DNA of 42,326 nucleotides from Oscillospiraceae bacterium. Lineage in GTDB: Bacteria > Bacillota > Clostridia > Oscillospirales > Oscillospiraceae. The stretch is taken from assembly GCA_031261325.1 (NCBI GenBank), contig JAISKH010000024.1, positions 1 to 42,326 on the forward strand, written 5' to 3'. A model generated the notes under the pieces. That model was not told the DNA's origin. It saw only the letters and a program-made list of their open reading frames with translations, and did no database searches. Positions 34,762-42,122 of the stretch are shown here, piece after piece (within the stretch, counting starts at the first letter, position 1; every line of letters starts with the position of its first letter). A program made the translations under genes and the position numbers.

Positions 34762-36005
34762 CCCGAAACCTCCTCCGCGTACCAGTACGGCTCGAGTATC
34801 GAACCCACGGCGTCCGAATAGCCGAGACGGAACTCGCCGTTCGCCGCCGCAATTGCCTGACGCTCGGGTAGCAGCGGTATGAGCATCTCCGTCTGCGAAT
34901 AGCTCCTGAAATTCAGCGTCATGTCAACCACCGTGCCGTGTCGCACCGTCACGCGAGCCGCGTGCGCCGCGCCCTGTAGGAATACGCGCCCGCCCGCGAT
35001 GAAGTAGTCGAACGTCACGTTTGCCGCGCCGTCCACCACGCTCACGCCCGTGAATTGGACGCGCGCTTCACCCGAGAGCGCGCCGACTGTACCTGCCGCC
35101 GCGCGCCGCGCGACCTCAATCGCCGTGCCGAGGTCGTCCGACGATTCGGAGGGCGACGGTTGGTCGGTTACGCGATAGCTCGCGCGTCCCGTCGGCGAGA
35201 CGCTGAATATAAACGCGTTGGTGACATATACGCGCGTCCCGTCGGGGTCGGCGTATGACGACTGATATTGACTGGACAGCCCGAGAAACTCCAGCAGCGA
35301 GTCCATGGCGGCGGAATCGTCCGACGCTTCAATCGGGTTATAGGACACGACCGCGCGGTGCGGCGTGTCTTGCAGCAACATGTACGGCGCGGGCGAGGCG
35401 GAGTTGCGCTCGAACTCGAACTGCAGTCCCTCCGCGAAAGAACCGATGCCCTGCGGCGTCGCGCCGAGAGCGGCGGTTGCGAATCTGTAATACTTGCCGT
35501 TCGGTTCGTCCGCGATGAAAATACGGCTCGTGTCGCCGAGGAAGGACACGCACATGCGCCGCGTCATAATTTGCGTGTCGGGTACGTCGTCCGCGCCGAG
35601 CCAACCCGCGACAATCGGCAGCTCAACCGCCGTTCTGTACTCAAAATAGATGTTATATGCGCCCAGCGCGCTGCGCCACTCGCGCTCCGTCGTCTCAACA
35701 GGCACGGTCGCGGAACCGAGAGCTTCGCCCAAAATGCTGCTCAGTCGGCGATACGCCATGTCAAGCTCGTCCATGCCGTATTTCAGCGCGAGACGTTCGC
35801 CCGTCTCGTTCGTCACGACGATGACATACGGGCGCGCGGCTTCCGCCGTCACGCGTTCCGCGCCCAAAACAGGCGTGCCGCCGTTGCCGACGCGCGCGAG
35901 CGGTGTGTTCGCGAGTATTCCCAGCTCGTGCACCATTAAAGCCGCGAGCGCGAGAAGCGCGATAATCAGCAGGTCCTTACCCCACTCGACGGCGCGCCGA
36001 CTCAT
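34758..36005 (-). CDS. yycH: YycH-like regulatory protein of the WalRK system
   Basis: A 415-residue protein with a single N-terminal transmembrane helix (LLIIALLALAALMVHELGIL) and a large outside domain, the topology of YycH. The ATG overlaps the walK stop by four bases (ATGA), so expression is coupled. C-terminal YSDAVGSILEPYWYAEE resembles the ending of YycH proteins. Sequence is divergent, so the assignment uses gene order walR-walK-yycH-yycI as well. Expected role: tuning WalK kinase activity at the septum. Confidence 0.72.
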   Translation of the reverse strand: MSRRAVEWGKDLLIIALLALAALMVHELGILANTPLARVGNGGTPVLGAERVTAEAARPYVIVVTNETGERLALKYGMDELDMAYRRLSSILGEALGSATVPVETTEREWRSALGAYNIYFEYRTAVELPIVAGWLGADDVPDTQIMTRRMCVSFLGDTSRIFIADEPNGKYYRFATAALGATPQGIGSFAEGLQFEFERNSASPAPYMLLQDTPHRAVVSYNPIEASDDSAAMDSLLEFLGLSSQYQSSYADPDGTRVYVTNAFIFSVSPTGRASYRVTDQPSPSESSDDLGTAIEVARRAAAGTVGALSGEARVQFTGVSVVDGAANVTFDYFIAGGRVFLQGAAHAARVTVRHGTVVDMTLNFRSYSQTEMLIPLLPERQAIAAANGEFRLGYSDAVGSILEPYWYAEEVSG

Positions 36006-37561
36006 TGCGGTTCACCCGCGCTGTCGTCGTCGGCTTCCTCAATGGGCGATTCGCCGCCGATTGGCTCCGCGCCGCCGAAGTCCGCGGCGACGGGCAGCGC
36101 GCCCGCAATGCCGTGAATCGGCAGCTTGACCGTAACAGTTGTGCCTTGCCCCGGCTCGCTTTCCATCGTAATGTCGCCGCCGTGCAGCCTGATAATGTCG
36201 TAGGCGATGGACAGTCCAAGCCCCGTTCCGCCGGACTCGCGTGAGCGAGCCTTGTCAACGCGGTAAAAGCGGTCGAACACGTGCTCCAAGTCCTCGGACG
36301 GTATGCCGATGCCGTTATCGCGAATCGTCACCCACGCGTACTTCTCGTCGAAGCCGCCGTAAATGACGATTTCGCCGCCCTCCGGCGTGTATTTTATCGC
36401 GTTCGTCATGATGTTCATGAGCACCTGCTCGACGCGCGCGCGGTCGCCGACGATTTTCGGCAGGGGTTCGCCCTGCGCGAGCGTTATGATGTGACCGCGC
36501 TCCGCCGCCGCGAGCACAACCGCGTCGCTGACCTCCCGCATGGAGCGGTCAAGCGAAAATTCCTCTGACGAGAGCTTTGTAATGCCCGCGTCGAACTTTG
36601 ACAGCTCAAGCAAATCCTCGACAATCTTCGTCATGCGGTTGCTTTCGTTGAGGATTACGCCGAGAAAACGCGCGCGCGTTTGCGGCGGCATGTCGCTGTC
36701 GTCCGACAGCGTTTCGGCGAATGTGCGTATACTCGTAAGCGGCGTGCGCAGCTCGTGCGACACGTTCGCGACGAAGTCGCGGCGCAGTTTCTCGGCGCGG
36801 CGCAATTCCTCCAGCGTCGTCTCAAGTTGTGACGCCATGTTGTTAAACGTGCCCGAAAGCACGCCGATTTCGTCCGCCGACTCAACGGGAATTTTGCGCG
36901 AAAAATCTCCGCCCGCCATTGCCTCCGCCGCGCGCGTCATGCCGCGAATCGGTTGCAGCAGAGTGCGCGACAGCACCAAGCTGACGGCGGAGGAGATTAC
37001 GAAGCCGACGGCGACGGCTTCCATTATAAGCGTGAAAATTTCGGAGGACAGCCGCCTGACCGTCTGCCGCGAATCGAGAATGTACACGACAAATCTCGCG
37101 CCGCCCTCACCCGCAATAGGCACCGCGATGTCCATATAATCCTCGCTCGTGTTGCCGCCGTAAGCGCGCTCCCCCGCGAGTGAGGCGAGAGCCGCGAGCA
37201 CGTTCGGCGTAATCTTGGGCACGGTTGAAGCGCCCTGCCCCTCGGGCGCGGAACTAAGCAGCATTTCACCCGTGCCGCCGTCGAGAATATAGTAGTTGCG
37301 CTGGTCGGAGTCGATGCCGAGCTTGCCGGCGTATGCCTTCAGGATGTCGCCCATCTGCCGCGCCGCGTCGTCATCGTCGGCGGCGGAACGCAGTGCGGTC
37401 AGCATGTCCGCGTCGCCGAACGCCGTCTCCATGCGCTCGTAAAACTCGTTGGAATAGAACGTCTGAACGCCGCGAATCAGGAACACAAACACCGTCGCCA
37501 TCAGCATTATAATCAGCAGCAGCATGATAAACACAAGCTTGCCGCGCAAACTGTCACGCAT
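36002..37561 (-). CDS. walK: Sensor histidine kinase WalK-like
   Basis: Membrane histidine kinase partner of WalR, 519 aa. ATG 37561 is chosen over 37582 because GGAGGAGG lies eight bases upstream. Transmembrane 1 is LVFIMLLLIIMLMATVFVFLI; an external sensor domain of about 140 residues follows; transmembrane 2 is IMEAVAVGFVISSAVSLVLS. A HAMP domain (MTRAAEAMAGGDFSRKIPV) leads directly to the HisKA domain with phosphorylated His in VSHELRTPLTSIRTF, then N box NIMTNAIKYTPEGG, G1 DNGIGIPSEDLEHVFDRFYR and G2 GGTGLGLSI. Unlike Bacillus WalK, no cytoplasmic PAS domain is evident between HAMP and HisKA. It should control cell-wall hydrolase genes. Confidence 0.92.
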   Translation of the reverse strand: MRDSLRGKLVFIMLLLIIMLMATVFVFLIRGVQTFYSNEFYERMETAFGDADMLTALRSAADDDDAARQMGDILKAYAGKLGIDSDQRNYYILDGGTGEMLLSSAPEGQGASTVPKITPNVLAALASLAGERAYGGNTSEDYMDIAVPIAGEGGARFVVYILDSRQTVRRLSSEIFTLIMEAVAVGFVISSAVSLVLSRTLLQPIRGMTRAAEAMAGGDFSRKIPVESADEIGVLSGTFNNMASQLETTLEELRRAEKLRRDFVANVSHELRTPLTSIRTFAETLSDDSDMPPQTRARFLGVILNESNRMTKIVEDLLELSKFDAGITKLSSEEFSLDRSMREVSDAVVLAAAERGHIITLAQGEPLPKIVGDRARVEQVLMNIMTNAIKYTPEGGEIVIYGGFDEKYAWVTIRDNGIGIPSEDLEHVFDRFYRVDKARSRESGGTGLGLSIAYDIIRLHGGDITMESEPGQGTTVTVKLPIHGIAGALPVAADFGGAEPIGGESPIEEADDDSAGEPQ

Positions 37562-37611
37562 GGTGCGCACCTCCTCCGCCATATATAACGCCCGTGTCGG
37601 GGTTTTGTCCG

Positions 37612-38307
37612 TTACTTATTGTCCGCCGCTTGGTAATAGTAGCCCACGCCGCGTTTCGTCATGATATACTTGGGCGAACCGCTGTCCTCTTCAATCTTCT
37701 CGCGAAGTCGGCGAACCGCAACATCAACGGCGCGCAGGTCGCCGAAGTAATCGTACTGCCAAACCTCGCGCATCAGCTCCTCACGCGAGAACACCTTGCC
37801 CGGTTGTGACGCGAGGAACTTCAGCAGCTCGAACTCGCGCTGGGTAAGCTCCGCGCTCACGCCGTTGACGTACACGTCGAACCGCTCCGTGTCGATGACC
37901 AAACCCTCGCCGACGGGCGGCACGCTCTCTGACGGAGCGGGACTTGTGCGGCGCAGATTAGTTTTGACGCGCGCGAGCAGGTCGCCGTTTGCAAACGGTT
38001 TAATAATGTAGTCGTCCGCGCCGTTTTCAAGACCGAACAGCTTGTCCGCTTCGTCGCCGCGCGCGGTGAGCATGATTATCGGCGTGAAGTTGTCCGTCTC
38101 GCGTATGCGGCGGCAGACCTCAAGCCCGTCATACCCGGGCAGCATCACGTCGAGCAGTATTAAATCGGGCTTGCGCGCGTTGTATTGCTCAAGCGCGGCT
38201 ATGCCGTCATACGCTTCAATCGTCTCATAACCCTCTTTTTGCAGGAGATAAGTCACGCCAAATACGATGTTTTGTTCGTCGTCCACAACCAATATTACTC
38301 GTGCCAT
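37612..38307 (-). CDS. walR: Response regulator WalR-like (OmpR family)
   Basis: DNA-binding response regulator, 231 aa. The receiver domain has the acidic pair in VVDDEQN, the phospho-accepting Asp in LILLDVMLPGYDG, Thr in IIMLTARGDE and Lys in DDYIIKPF. The winged-helix output domain (LTQREFELLKFLASQPGKVF; RAVDVAVRRLREKIEEDSG; ITMKRGVGYYY-like end) is OmpR/PhoB type. AGGAGGG lies before the ATG. It follows the nudix gene by nine bases and precedes walK by 50 bases. WalR versus PhoP-like identity is supported by yycH/yycI downstream. Confidence 0.92.
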   Translation of the reverse strand: MARVILVVDDEQNIVFGVTYLLQKEGYETIEAYDGIAALEQYNARKPDLILLDVMLPGYDGLEVCRRIRETDNFTPIIMLTARGDEADKLFGLENGADDYIIKPFANGDLLARVKTNLRRTSPAPSESVPPVGEGLVIDTERFDVYVNGVSAELTQREFELLKFLASQPGKVFSREELMREVWQYDYFGDLRAVDVAVRRLREKIEEDSGSPKYIMTKRGVGYYYQAADNK

Positions 38308-38316
38308 AAAACCCTC

Positions 38317-38853
38317 CTATTTACCCAAATACAGTTTAGCCTTCAGCAAACCGCAGACGGTCTTGCCGTCAGGCAATTCGTTCGCGAGAATCATGCGCTC
38401 AAGCTCGGAAAACGGCACCGCGCTGACGCTGAGAAACTCGTCCTCATCGGGGTGCGCCTCGCCGCGTTGCAGGTCGGTCGCGAGAAACAGGTGCAGCGTC
38501 TCCTCGCAATACCCGGGCGAGGGGTACATCGCGCCGAGGGAAACCCACGTCGCGGCGGAGTAACCCGTTTCCTCCGATAGCTCGCGCTGCGCGCACTCAA
38601 GCGGAATTTCGCCGCGCTCAAGCTTGCCCGCGGGAATTTCGAGCAGCTCCTTAGCAAACGCGTAGCGGAACTGCGTGACCATAATGACGCTTCCGCCGTC
38701 CTTAACTGCGACGACGGCAACGCCGCCCGGGTGCTCGACAATTATGCGCTCCGCGCGGCTCGCGTTGTCAAGCTCCACGGTATCCTCACGCACGGCAATC
38801 AATCTGCCGGAGTACACCGTTTTGCGCTCAATCGACTTTTCAAAAAACGCCAT
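38317..38853 (-). CDS. NUDIX hydrolase (ADP-ribose pyrophosphatase-like)
   Basis: Soluble NUDIX pyrophosphatase, 178 aa. The Nudix box GKLERGEIPLECAQRELSEE, followed by TGY, is complete; an upstream VVAVKDGGSVIMVTQFRYA and a Pro about 16 residues after the box (MYPSPGYCEE) resemble ADP-ribose pyrophosphatases. ATG 38853 has GGGAGGGG five bases before it; the frame to 38877 is a less likely extension. First gene of the transcript running into walR-walK, with a promoter at 38898-38926. Possible role: clearing ADP-ribose or related nucleotides. Confidence 0.92.
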   Translation of the reverse strand: MAFFEKSIERKTVYSGRLIAVREDTVELDNASRAERIIVEHPGGVAVVAVKDGGSVIMVTQFRYAFAKELLEIPAGKLERGEIPLECAQRELSEETGYSAATWVSLGAMYPSPGYCEETLHLFLATDLQRGEAHPDEDEFLSVSAVPFSELERMILANELPDGKTVCGLLKAKLYLGK

Positions 38854-38888
38854 CTGTGCCCCTCCCGTTGCATTCACACAATTACACT

Positions 38889-38963
38889 TTAACCTAAATA
38901 ATGTATGCCGCCGACAACCGTGTCAAGCTCGCGGTCGCTATCCGTTACTTCGTAGATTTGCAT
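38889..38963 (-). CDS. Possible 24-codon microprotein downstream of typA
   Basis: An ATG three bases after the typA stop, preceded by AAGGGG, opens a short frame MQIYEVTDSDRELDTVVGGI plus four residues. Codon choice is similar to neighbouring genes and the peptide is acidic. However, a good promoter (38898-38926) lies inside it, and no family is recognised. It may be a coupled microprotein, a gene remnant or chance. Confidence 0.2.
   Translation of the reverse strand: MQIYEVTDSDRELDTVVGGIHYLG
38898..38926 (-). promoter_or_regulatory. Probable promoter of the nudix-walRK-yycHI operon
   Basis: Consensus TTGACA (38921-38926), 17-base spacer and CATTAT (38898-38903, four of six). Predicted start is near 38891, with a leader of about 37 bases to the nudix ATG. 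Confidence 0.6.
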
Positions 38964-38965
38964 AC

Positions 38966-40783
38966 TTACCCCTTTTTCTTAGACGCGGCGCGCAGACGCA
39001 GACTGTGGTCGAGTATGCTCTTGCGCAACCGTAAGCTCTGCGGCGTGACCTCCAGCAGCTCGTCGTCCGCGAGAAATTCAAGGCATTGCTCAAGGCTCAT
39101 TATGCGCGGCGTGATTAGCCGCAAAGCTTCGTCGGAACCCGACGCGCGCATGTTTGTGAGTTGCTTTTTCTTGCAGACGTTGACGGAAATATCCTCCGAC
39201 TTGGGCGACACGCCGACGACCATTCCGGCGTAAACGGGCGTGCCCGCGCCGATAAACAGCTGACCGCGGTCCTGCGCGGCGAACAGCCCGTAGGCAACGG
39301 ATTCACCCGTCTCGAACGAAATCAGCGAACCCGTGCCGCGCCGCGAAATCTCGCCCTTGAACGGCTCGTATTTCTCAAACAGACTGCCCATTATGCCCTC
39401 GCCGCGCGTGTCGGTGAGAAATTCGTTGCGGTAGCCGAACAGCCCGCGCGACGGAACGAGAAATTCAAGCTTCATGCGGTTGCCGACGGGGTTCATCTCA
39501 AGCAGCTCGCCGCGCCGCGAACCGAGCTTTTCGATTACCGCGCCGACAGCCGTTTCAGGCACGTCAAGCGTGACGCGCTCAACAGGCTCGCACATTGCGC
39601 CGTCTACTTCTTTGAGCAGGACGCGCGGCGGCGAAACCTGAAACTCATAGCCCTCGCGTCGCATCGTTTCAATCAGGATTGACAGGTGCATTTCGCCGCG
39701 CCCCGCAACGTTGAAGCTGTCGGAATTCGCAACCTCGTTGACGAGCAGGGACACGTCCTTCATCGTCTCGCGCGCCAAGCGGTCGCGAATGTTGCGCGTC
39801 GTGACGAACTTACCCTCGCGCCCCGCGAACGGGCTGTCATTAACGGAGAACGTCATCTCCATCGTCGGCGCGGAGATTTTCACGAACGGCAGAGGGTCAA
39901 TGTTATCGGGCACGCAAATCGTGTCGCCGATTGTAATGTCGCCGATGCCGGACAGCGCGATAATGTCGCCCGCGGAGGCTTCCGACACGGGCGCGCGCCC
40001 AAGCGCCTCGAACTCATAGATGTTCACGGCTTTCGCCTTTTTAACGGGACGCTCGCTATGGAAATCGCACACGGCAATCTCCTGATTCTGGCGTATCACG
40101 CCGCGCTCAATGCGCCCGACGGCGATGCGCCCGACGTATTCGTTATAATCAAGCGACGAGACAAGCATTTGCAACGGTCCGTCGGTATCGCGCGACGGCT
40201 CGGGAATGTACTGCAAAATCGTCTTGAACAGCGGGGACAAATCCGTGCCGTCAACGTCGGGCGAGTAGCTTGCGGTGCCTTGCCTTGCCGAGCAGAACAG
40301 CATCGGCGAATCAAGCTGCTCCTCCGTCGCGTCGAGGTCGAGCAGCAACTCCAGAACCTCGTCGATGACCTCCGTGACGCGCGCGTCGGGGCGGTCAATC
40401 TTATTGACGACAACGATAACGCGGTGCCCAAGCTCAAGCGCGCGACCGAGCACAAAGCGCGTCTGCGGCATGGGCCCCTCCGCCGCGTCAACGAGCAGGA
40501 GCACGCCGTTAACCATCTTCAATATGCGTTCCACCTCGCCGCCGAAATCGGCGTGTCCCGGTGTGTCTACAATATTTATCTTCACGTCGTCAAACCAAAC
40601 GGACGTGTTTTTTGCGAGGATTGTTATGCCGCGCTCGCGCTCCAAGTCGCCGGAGTCCATTACGCGCTCGATAACCGCCTGATTGTCGCGGAACACGCCC
40701 GATTGCCCGAGCATCTTGTCCACAAGTGTCGTCTTGCCGTGGTCTACGTGCGCAATAATAGCCACGTTGCGAAGGTGTTTCAT
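38966..40783 (-). CDS. typA: Translational GTPase TypA/BipA
   Basis: Ribosome-associated GTPase involved in 50S assembly and stress or cold adaptation, 605 aa. ATG 40783 (MKHLRNVAIIAHVDHGKTTL) has GGGAG eight bases upstream; the frame to 40801 is only a short extension. G1 [24 protein letters not shown]3 DTPGHADFGGEVERIL, G4 NKIDRPDAR and the TypA-specific C-terminal domain (YGLFAAQDRGQLFIGAGTPV; MRASGSDEALRLITPR) are present. Monocistronic: promoter at 40841-40869; the nudix promoter begins just after its stop. Confidence 0.98.
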   Translation of the reverse strand: MKHLRNVAIIAHVDHGKTTLVDKMLGQSGVFRDNQAVIERVMDSGDLERERGITILAKNTSVWFDDVKINIVDTPGHADFGGEVERILKMVNGVLLLVDAAEGPMPQTRFVLGRALELGHRVIVVVNKIDRPDARVTEVIDEVLELLLDLDATEEQLDSPMLFCSARQGTASYSPDVDGTDLSPLFKTILQYIPEPSRDTDGPLQMLVSSLDYNEYVGRIAVGRIERGVIRQNQEIAVCDFHSERPVKKAKAVNIYEFEALGRAPVSEASAGDIIALSGIGDITIGDTICVPDNIDPLPFVKISAPTMEMTFSVNDSPFAGREGKFVTTRNIRDRLARETMKDVSLLVNEVANSDSFNVAGRGEMHLSILIETMRREGYEFQVSPPRVLLKEVDGAMCEPVERVTLDVPETAVGAVIEKLGSRRGELLEMNPVGNRMKLEFLVPSRGLFGYRNEFLTDTRGEGIMGSLFEKYEPFKGEISRRGTGSLISFETGESVAYGLFAAQDRGQLFIGAGTPVYAGMVVGVSPKSEDISVNVCKKKQLTNMRASGSDEALRLITPRIMSLEQCLEFLADDELLEVTPQSLRLRKSILDHSLRLRAASKKKG

Positions 40784-40840
40784 GTGTTTCTCTCCCATCA
40801 TCTGTTCACAATTTCATATATCGTCGATATTCAACACTTT

Positions 40841-40869
40841 ATTATACCACACCATTTGCGGCTGTGCAA
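40841..40869 (-). promoter_or_regulatory. Sigma-A promoter of typA
   Basis: TTGCAC (40864-40869), 17-base spacer and perfect TATAAT (40841-40846) with TGG before it (extended -10). Predicted start is near 40834, giving a 50-base leader. Confidence 0.8.
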
Positions 40870-40904
40870 CATCAATCGCAGCGCGTTTTGTGTTATGTTT
40901 GCAA

Positions 40905-40940
40905 AAATAAAAACCCCTGAAACCGCAATGGTTTCAGGGG
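40905..40940 (-). terminator. Terminator of the tRNA-Gln/tRNA-Lys transcript
   Basis: A perfect 11-bp stem (40914-40924 with 40930-40940, five-base loop) followed on the minus strand by TTTTTATTTTTG, ten bases after the CCA end of tRNA-Lys. A textbook intrinsic terminator. Confidence 0.93.
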
Positions 40941-40949
40941 CTTACGCAT

Positions 40950-41025
40950 TGGTGACCCGGCGGGGATTCGAACCCCGGACACCCTGCTTAAAAGGCAGAT
41001 GCTCTGCCGACTGAGCTACCGGGTC
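40950..41025 (-). tRNA. tRNA-Lys (anticodon UUU)
   Basis: Minus-strand cloverleaf: acceptor GACCCGG/CCGGGTC, D arm TAGCTCAGTCGGCAGAGC, anticodon loop CTTTTAA with UUU, T arm GGGGTTCGAATCCCC, discriminator A, encoded CCA. Total 76 bases. Shares a transcript with tRNA-Gln, 42 bases upstream. Confidence 0.97.
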
Positions 41026-41067
41026 ACATGGTGGGACAGCGATTGGTTAACTGACATTCGGGGGAAA

Positions 41068-41142
41068 TGGCTGGGATGGCAGGATTCGAACCTGCGAATA
41101 CCGGCGTCAAAGGCCGGTGCCTTACCGCTTGGCGACATCCCA
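41068..41142 (-). tRNA. tRNA-Gln (anticodon UUG)
   Basis: Minus-strand cloverleaf: acceptor TGGGATG/CATCCCA, D arm GCCAAGCGGTAAGGC, anticodon stem CCGGC/GCCGG around loop CTTTGAC (UUG), T arm GCAGGTTCGAATCCTGC, discriminator G, encoded CCA. Total 75 bases. First tRNA of the pair. Confidence 0.97.
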
Positions 41143-41192
41143 TCGCTCTCGCGGCACGCACGGAACATTTGCCCGTTCAAAGCCGCCGGATA

Positions 41193-41221
41193 ATTCTACA
41201 CTATCCATAGTGCTTTGTCAA
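41193..41221 (-). promoter_or_regulatory. Sigma-A promoter of the tRNA-Gln/tRNA-Lys pair, with palindromic spacer
   Basis: TTGACA (41216-41221), 17-base spacer and TAGAAT (41193-41198). Predicted start is near 41186, 44 bases before tRNA-Gln. The spacer contains the perfect palindrome CACTAT-CC/GG-ATAGTG (41199-41212). Confidence 0.85.
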
Positions 41222-41284
41222 CGTAAATTTCACCATAATATTTGCCCGTTTCTTGTTAAAGATTTGTGAAGTTGCGAAATTTGA

Positions 41285-41313
41285 TTGTAACGCGCGCGAA
41301 ACGCTAGTATAAT
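41285..41313 (+). promoter_or_regulatory. Sigma-A promoter of the beta-helix protein gene
   Basis: TTGTAA (41285-41290), 17-base spacer and perfect TATAAT (41308-41313). Predicted start is near 41320; GGGAGG follows at 41343. Confidence 0.7.
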
Positions 41314-41355
41314 GTTGCAAATGCGTTTTTTTTAATTTATCAGGGAGGTACGGCA

Positions 41356-42069
41356 ATGTCTACAGAGATTGATTATTACTTTTGCAAGCCTGAGCGTTTC
41401 CCGATTTCGGACTTTTTGGAGGGGCTGAAAACCCCGTCGGATATACTCGCCCGCGCGAAAACTTACCTTGCGGAAACGCTAGTGGCGCAAAATGTTCAGG
41501 AGAATTTCGGCACGCTGAAGAGCGAGGACGTGCATTTTTACGGCAACTATCACATCGGCGCGGGAACGGTTATCTATAACGGCGTGACCATCATCGGGCC
41601 CGTGTACATAGGCGAGAACGTTGAGATTATGCCGGGCGCGATTATCCGCCCATACTCGATTATCGGCGACGGCTGCGCAATCGGTCACGGCACGGAATTG
41701 AAGCACGCGGTGCTGTACGGCGGGGCAAAGGTCGCGAGTCTCGCGTTCGTGGGTGATTCGGTGCTCGGTGCGTCCGCGCGTATCGGCAGCGGCGTGATTA
41801 CCGCGAACCGCAAGTTCAACCAGAGCGACGTTACGCTCAAGCTCGGCGGCGAAAAGCACGCGCTCGGCGGCGATTACTTCGGGCTTGTACTGGGCGACGC
41901 GTCGCGGCTCGGCGCGAACTCCGTGACGCAACCGGGGACGCATATCGGGCACCACACTTGGGTGTTCCCGATGACGAACGTGCGCGGGTTTATTCCGAGC
42001 GAAAAGCGCGTCATGACAAAGACGGAGCTTGTGTTTGAGGATAACGAGGTTCTGGAGCTGAAACCCTAA
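41356..42069 (+). CDS. Left-handed beta-helix (hexapeptide repeat) protein, nucleotidyltransferase/acyltransferase-like
   Basis: A 237-residue soluble protein. GGGAGG lies seven bases before the ATG. Residues 1-55 are helical; residues 60-200 carry hexapeptide repeats of the [LIV]-G-x4 type (YHIGAG, VYIGENVEIMPGAIIRP, SIIGDGCAIGHG, DSVLGASARIGSG) that fold as a left-handed parallel beta-helix. The layout resembles the C-terminal half of GlmU-like sugar-nucleotide enzymes, without the nucleotidyltransferase domain (no N-terminal G-x-G-x-R loop is seen). Trimeric acyltransferases and gamma-carbonic-anhydrase-like proteins share the fold; the catalytic residues are not clear to me. Substrate unknown. 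Confidence 0.8.
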   Translation: MSTEIDYYFCKPERFPISDFLEGLKTPSDILARAKTYLAETLVAQNVQENFGTLKSEDVHFYGNYHIGAGTVIYNGVTIIGPVYIGENVEIMPGAIIRPYSIIGDGCAIGHGTELKHAVLYGGAKVASLAFVGDSVLGASARIGSGVITANRKFNQSDVTLKLGGEKHALGGDYFGLVLGDASRLGANSVTQPGTHIGHHTWVFPMTNVRGFIPSEKRVMTKTELVFEDNEVLELKP

Positions 42070-42075
42070 GGCGGC

Positions 42076-42104
42076 TTGCCAAGTCGCGAACAATCTGCTA
42101 TTAT
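42076..42104 (+). promoter_or_regulatory. Possible promoter of the LysR-type gene
   Basis: TTGCCA (42076-42081), 17-base spacer and TATTAT (42099-42104), five of six matches each. The start near 42111 leaves only about 12 bases of leader, so part of the G-rich ribosome binding site would lie at the transcript end. Confidence 0.45.
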
Positions 42105-42122
42105 GTGCGGGGGGTTATGCCA

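Noticed and set aside
39686-41014. 442-codon open frame on the plus strand across typA and the tRNAs
   Set aside because: It is antisense to typA, runs into tRNA-Lys, has an Arg/His-rich low-complexity translation and no ribosome binding site. GC-rich codons create such shadows.
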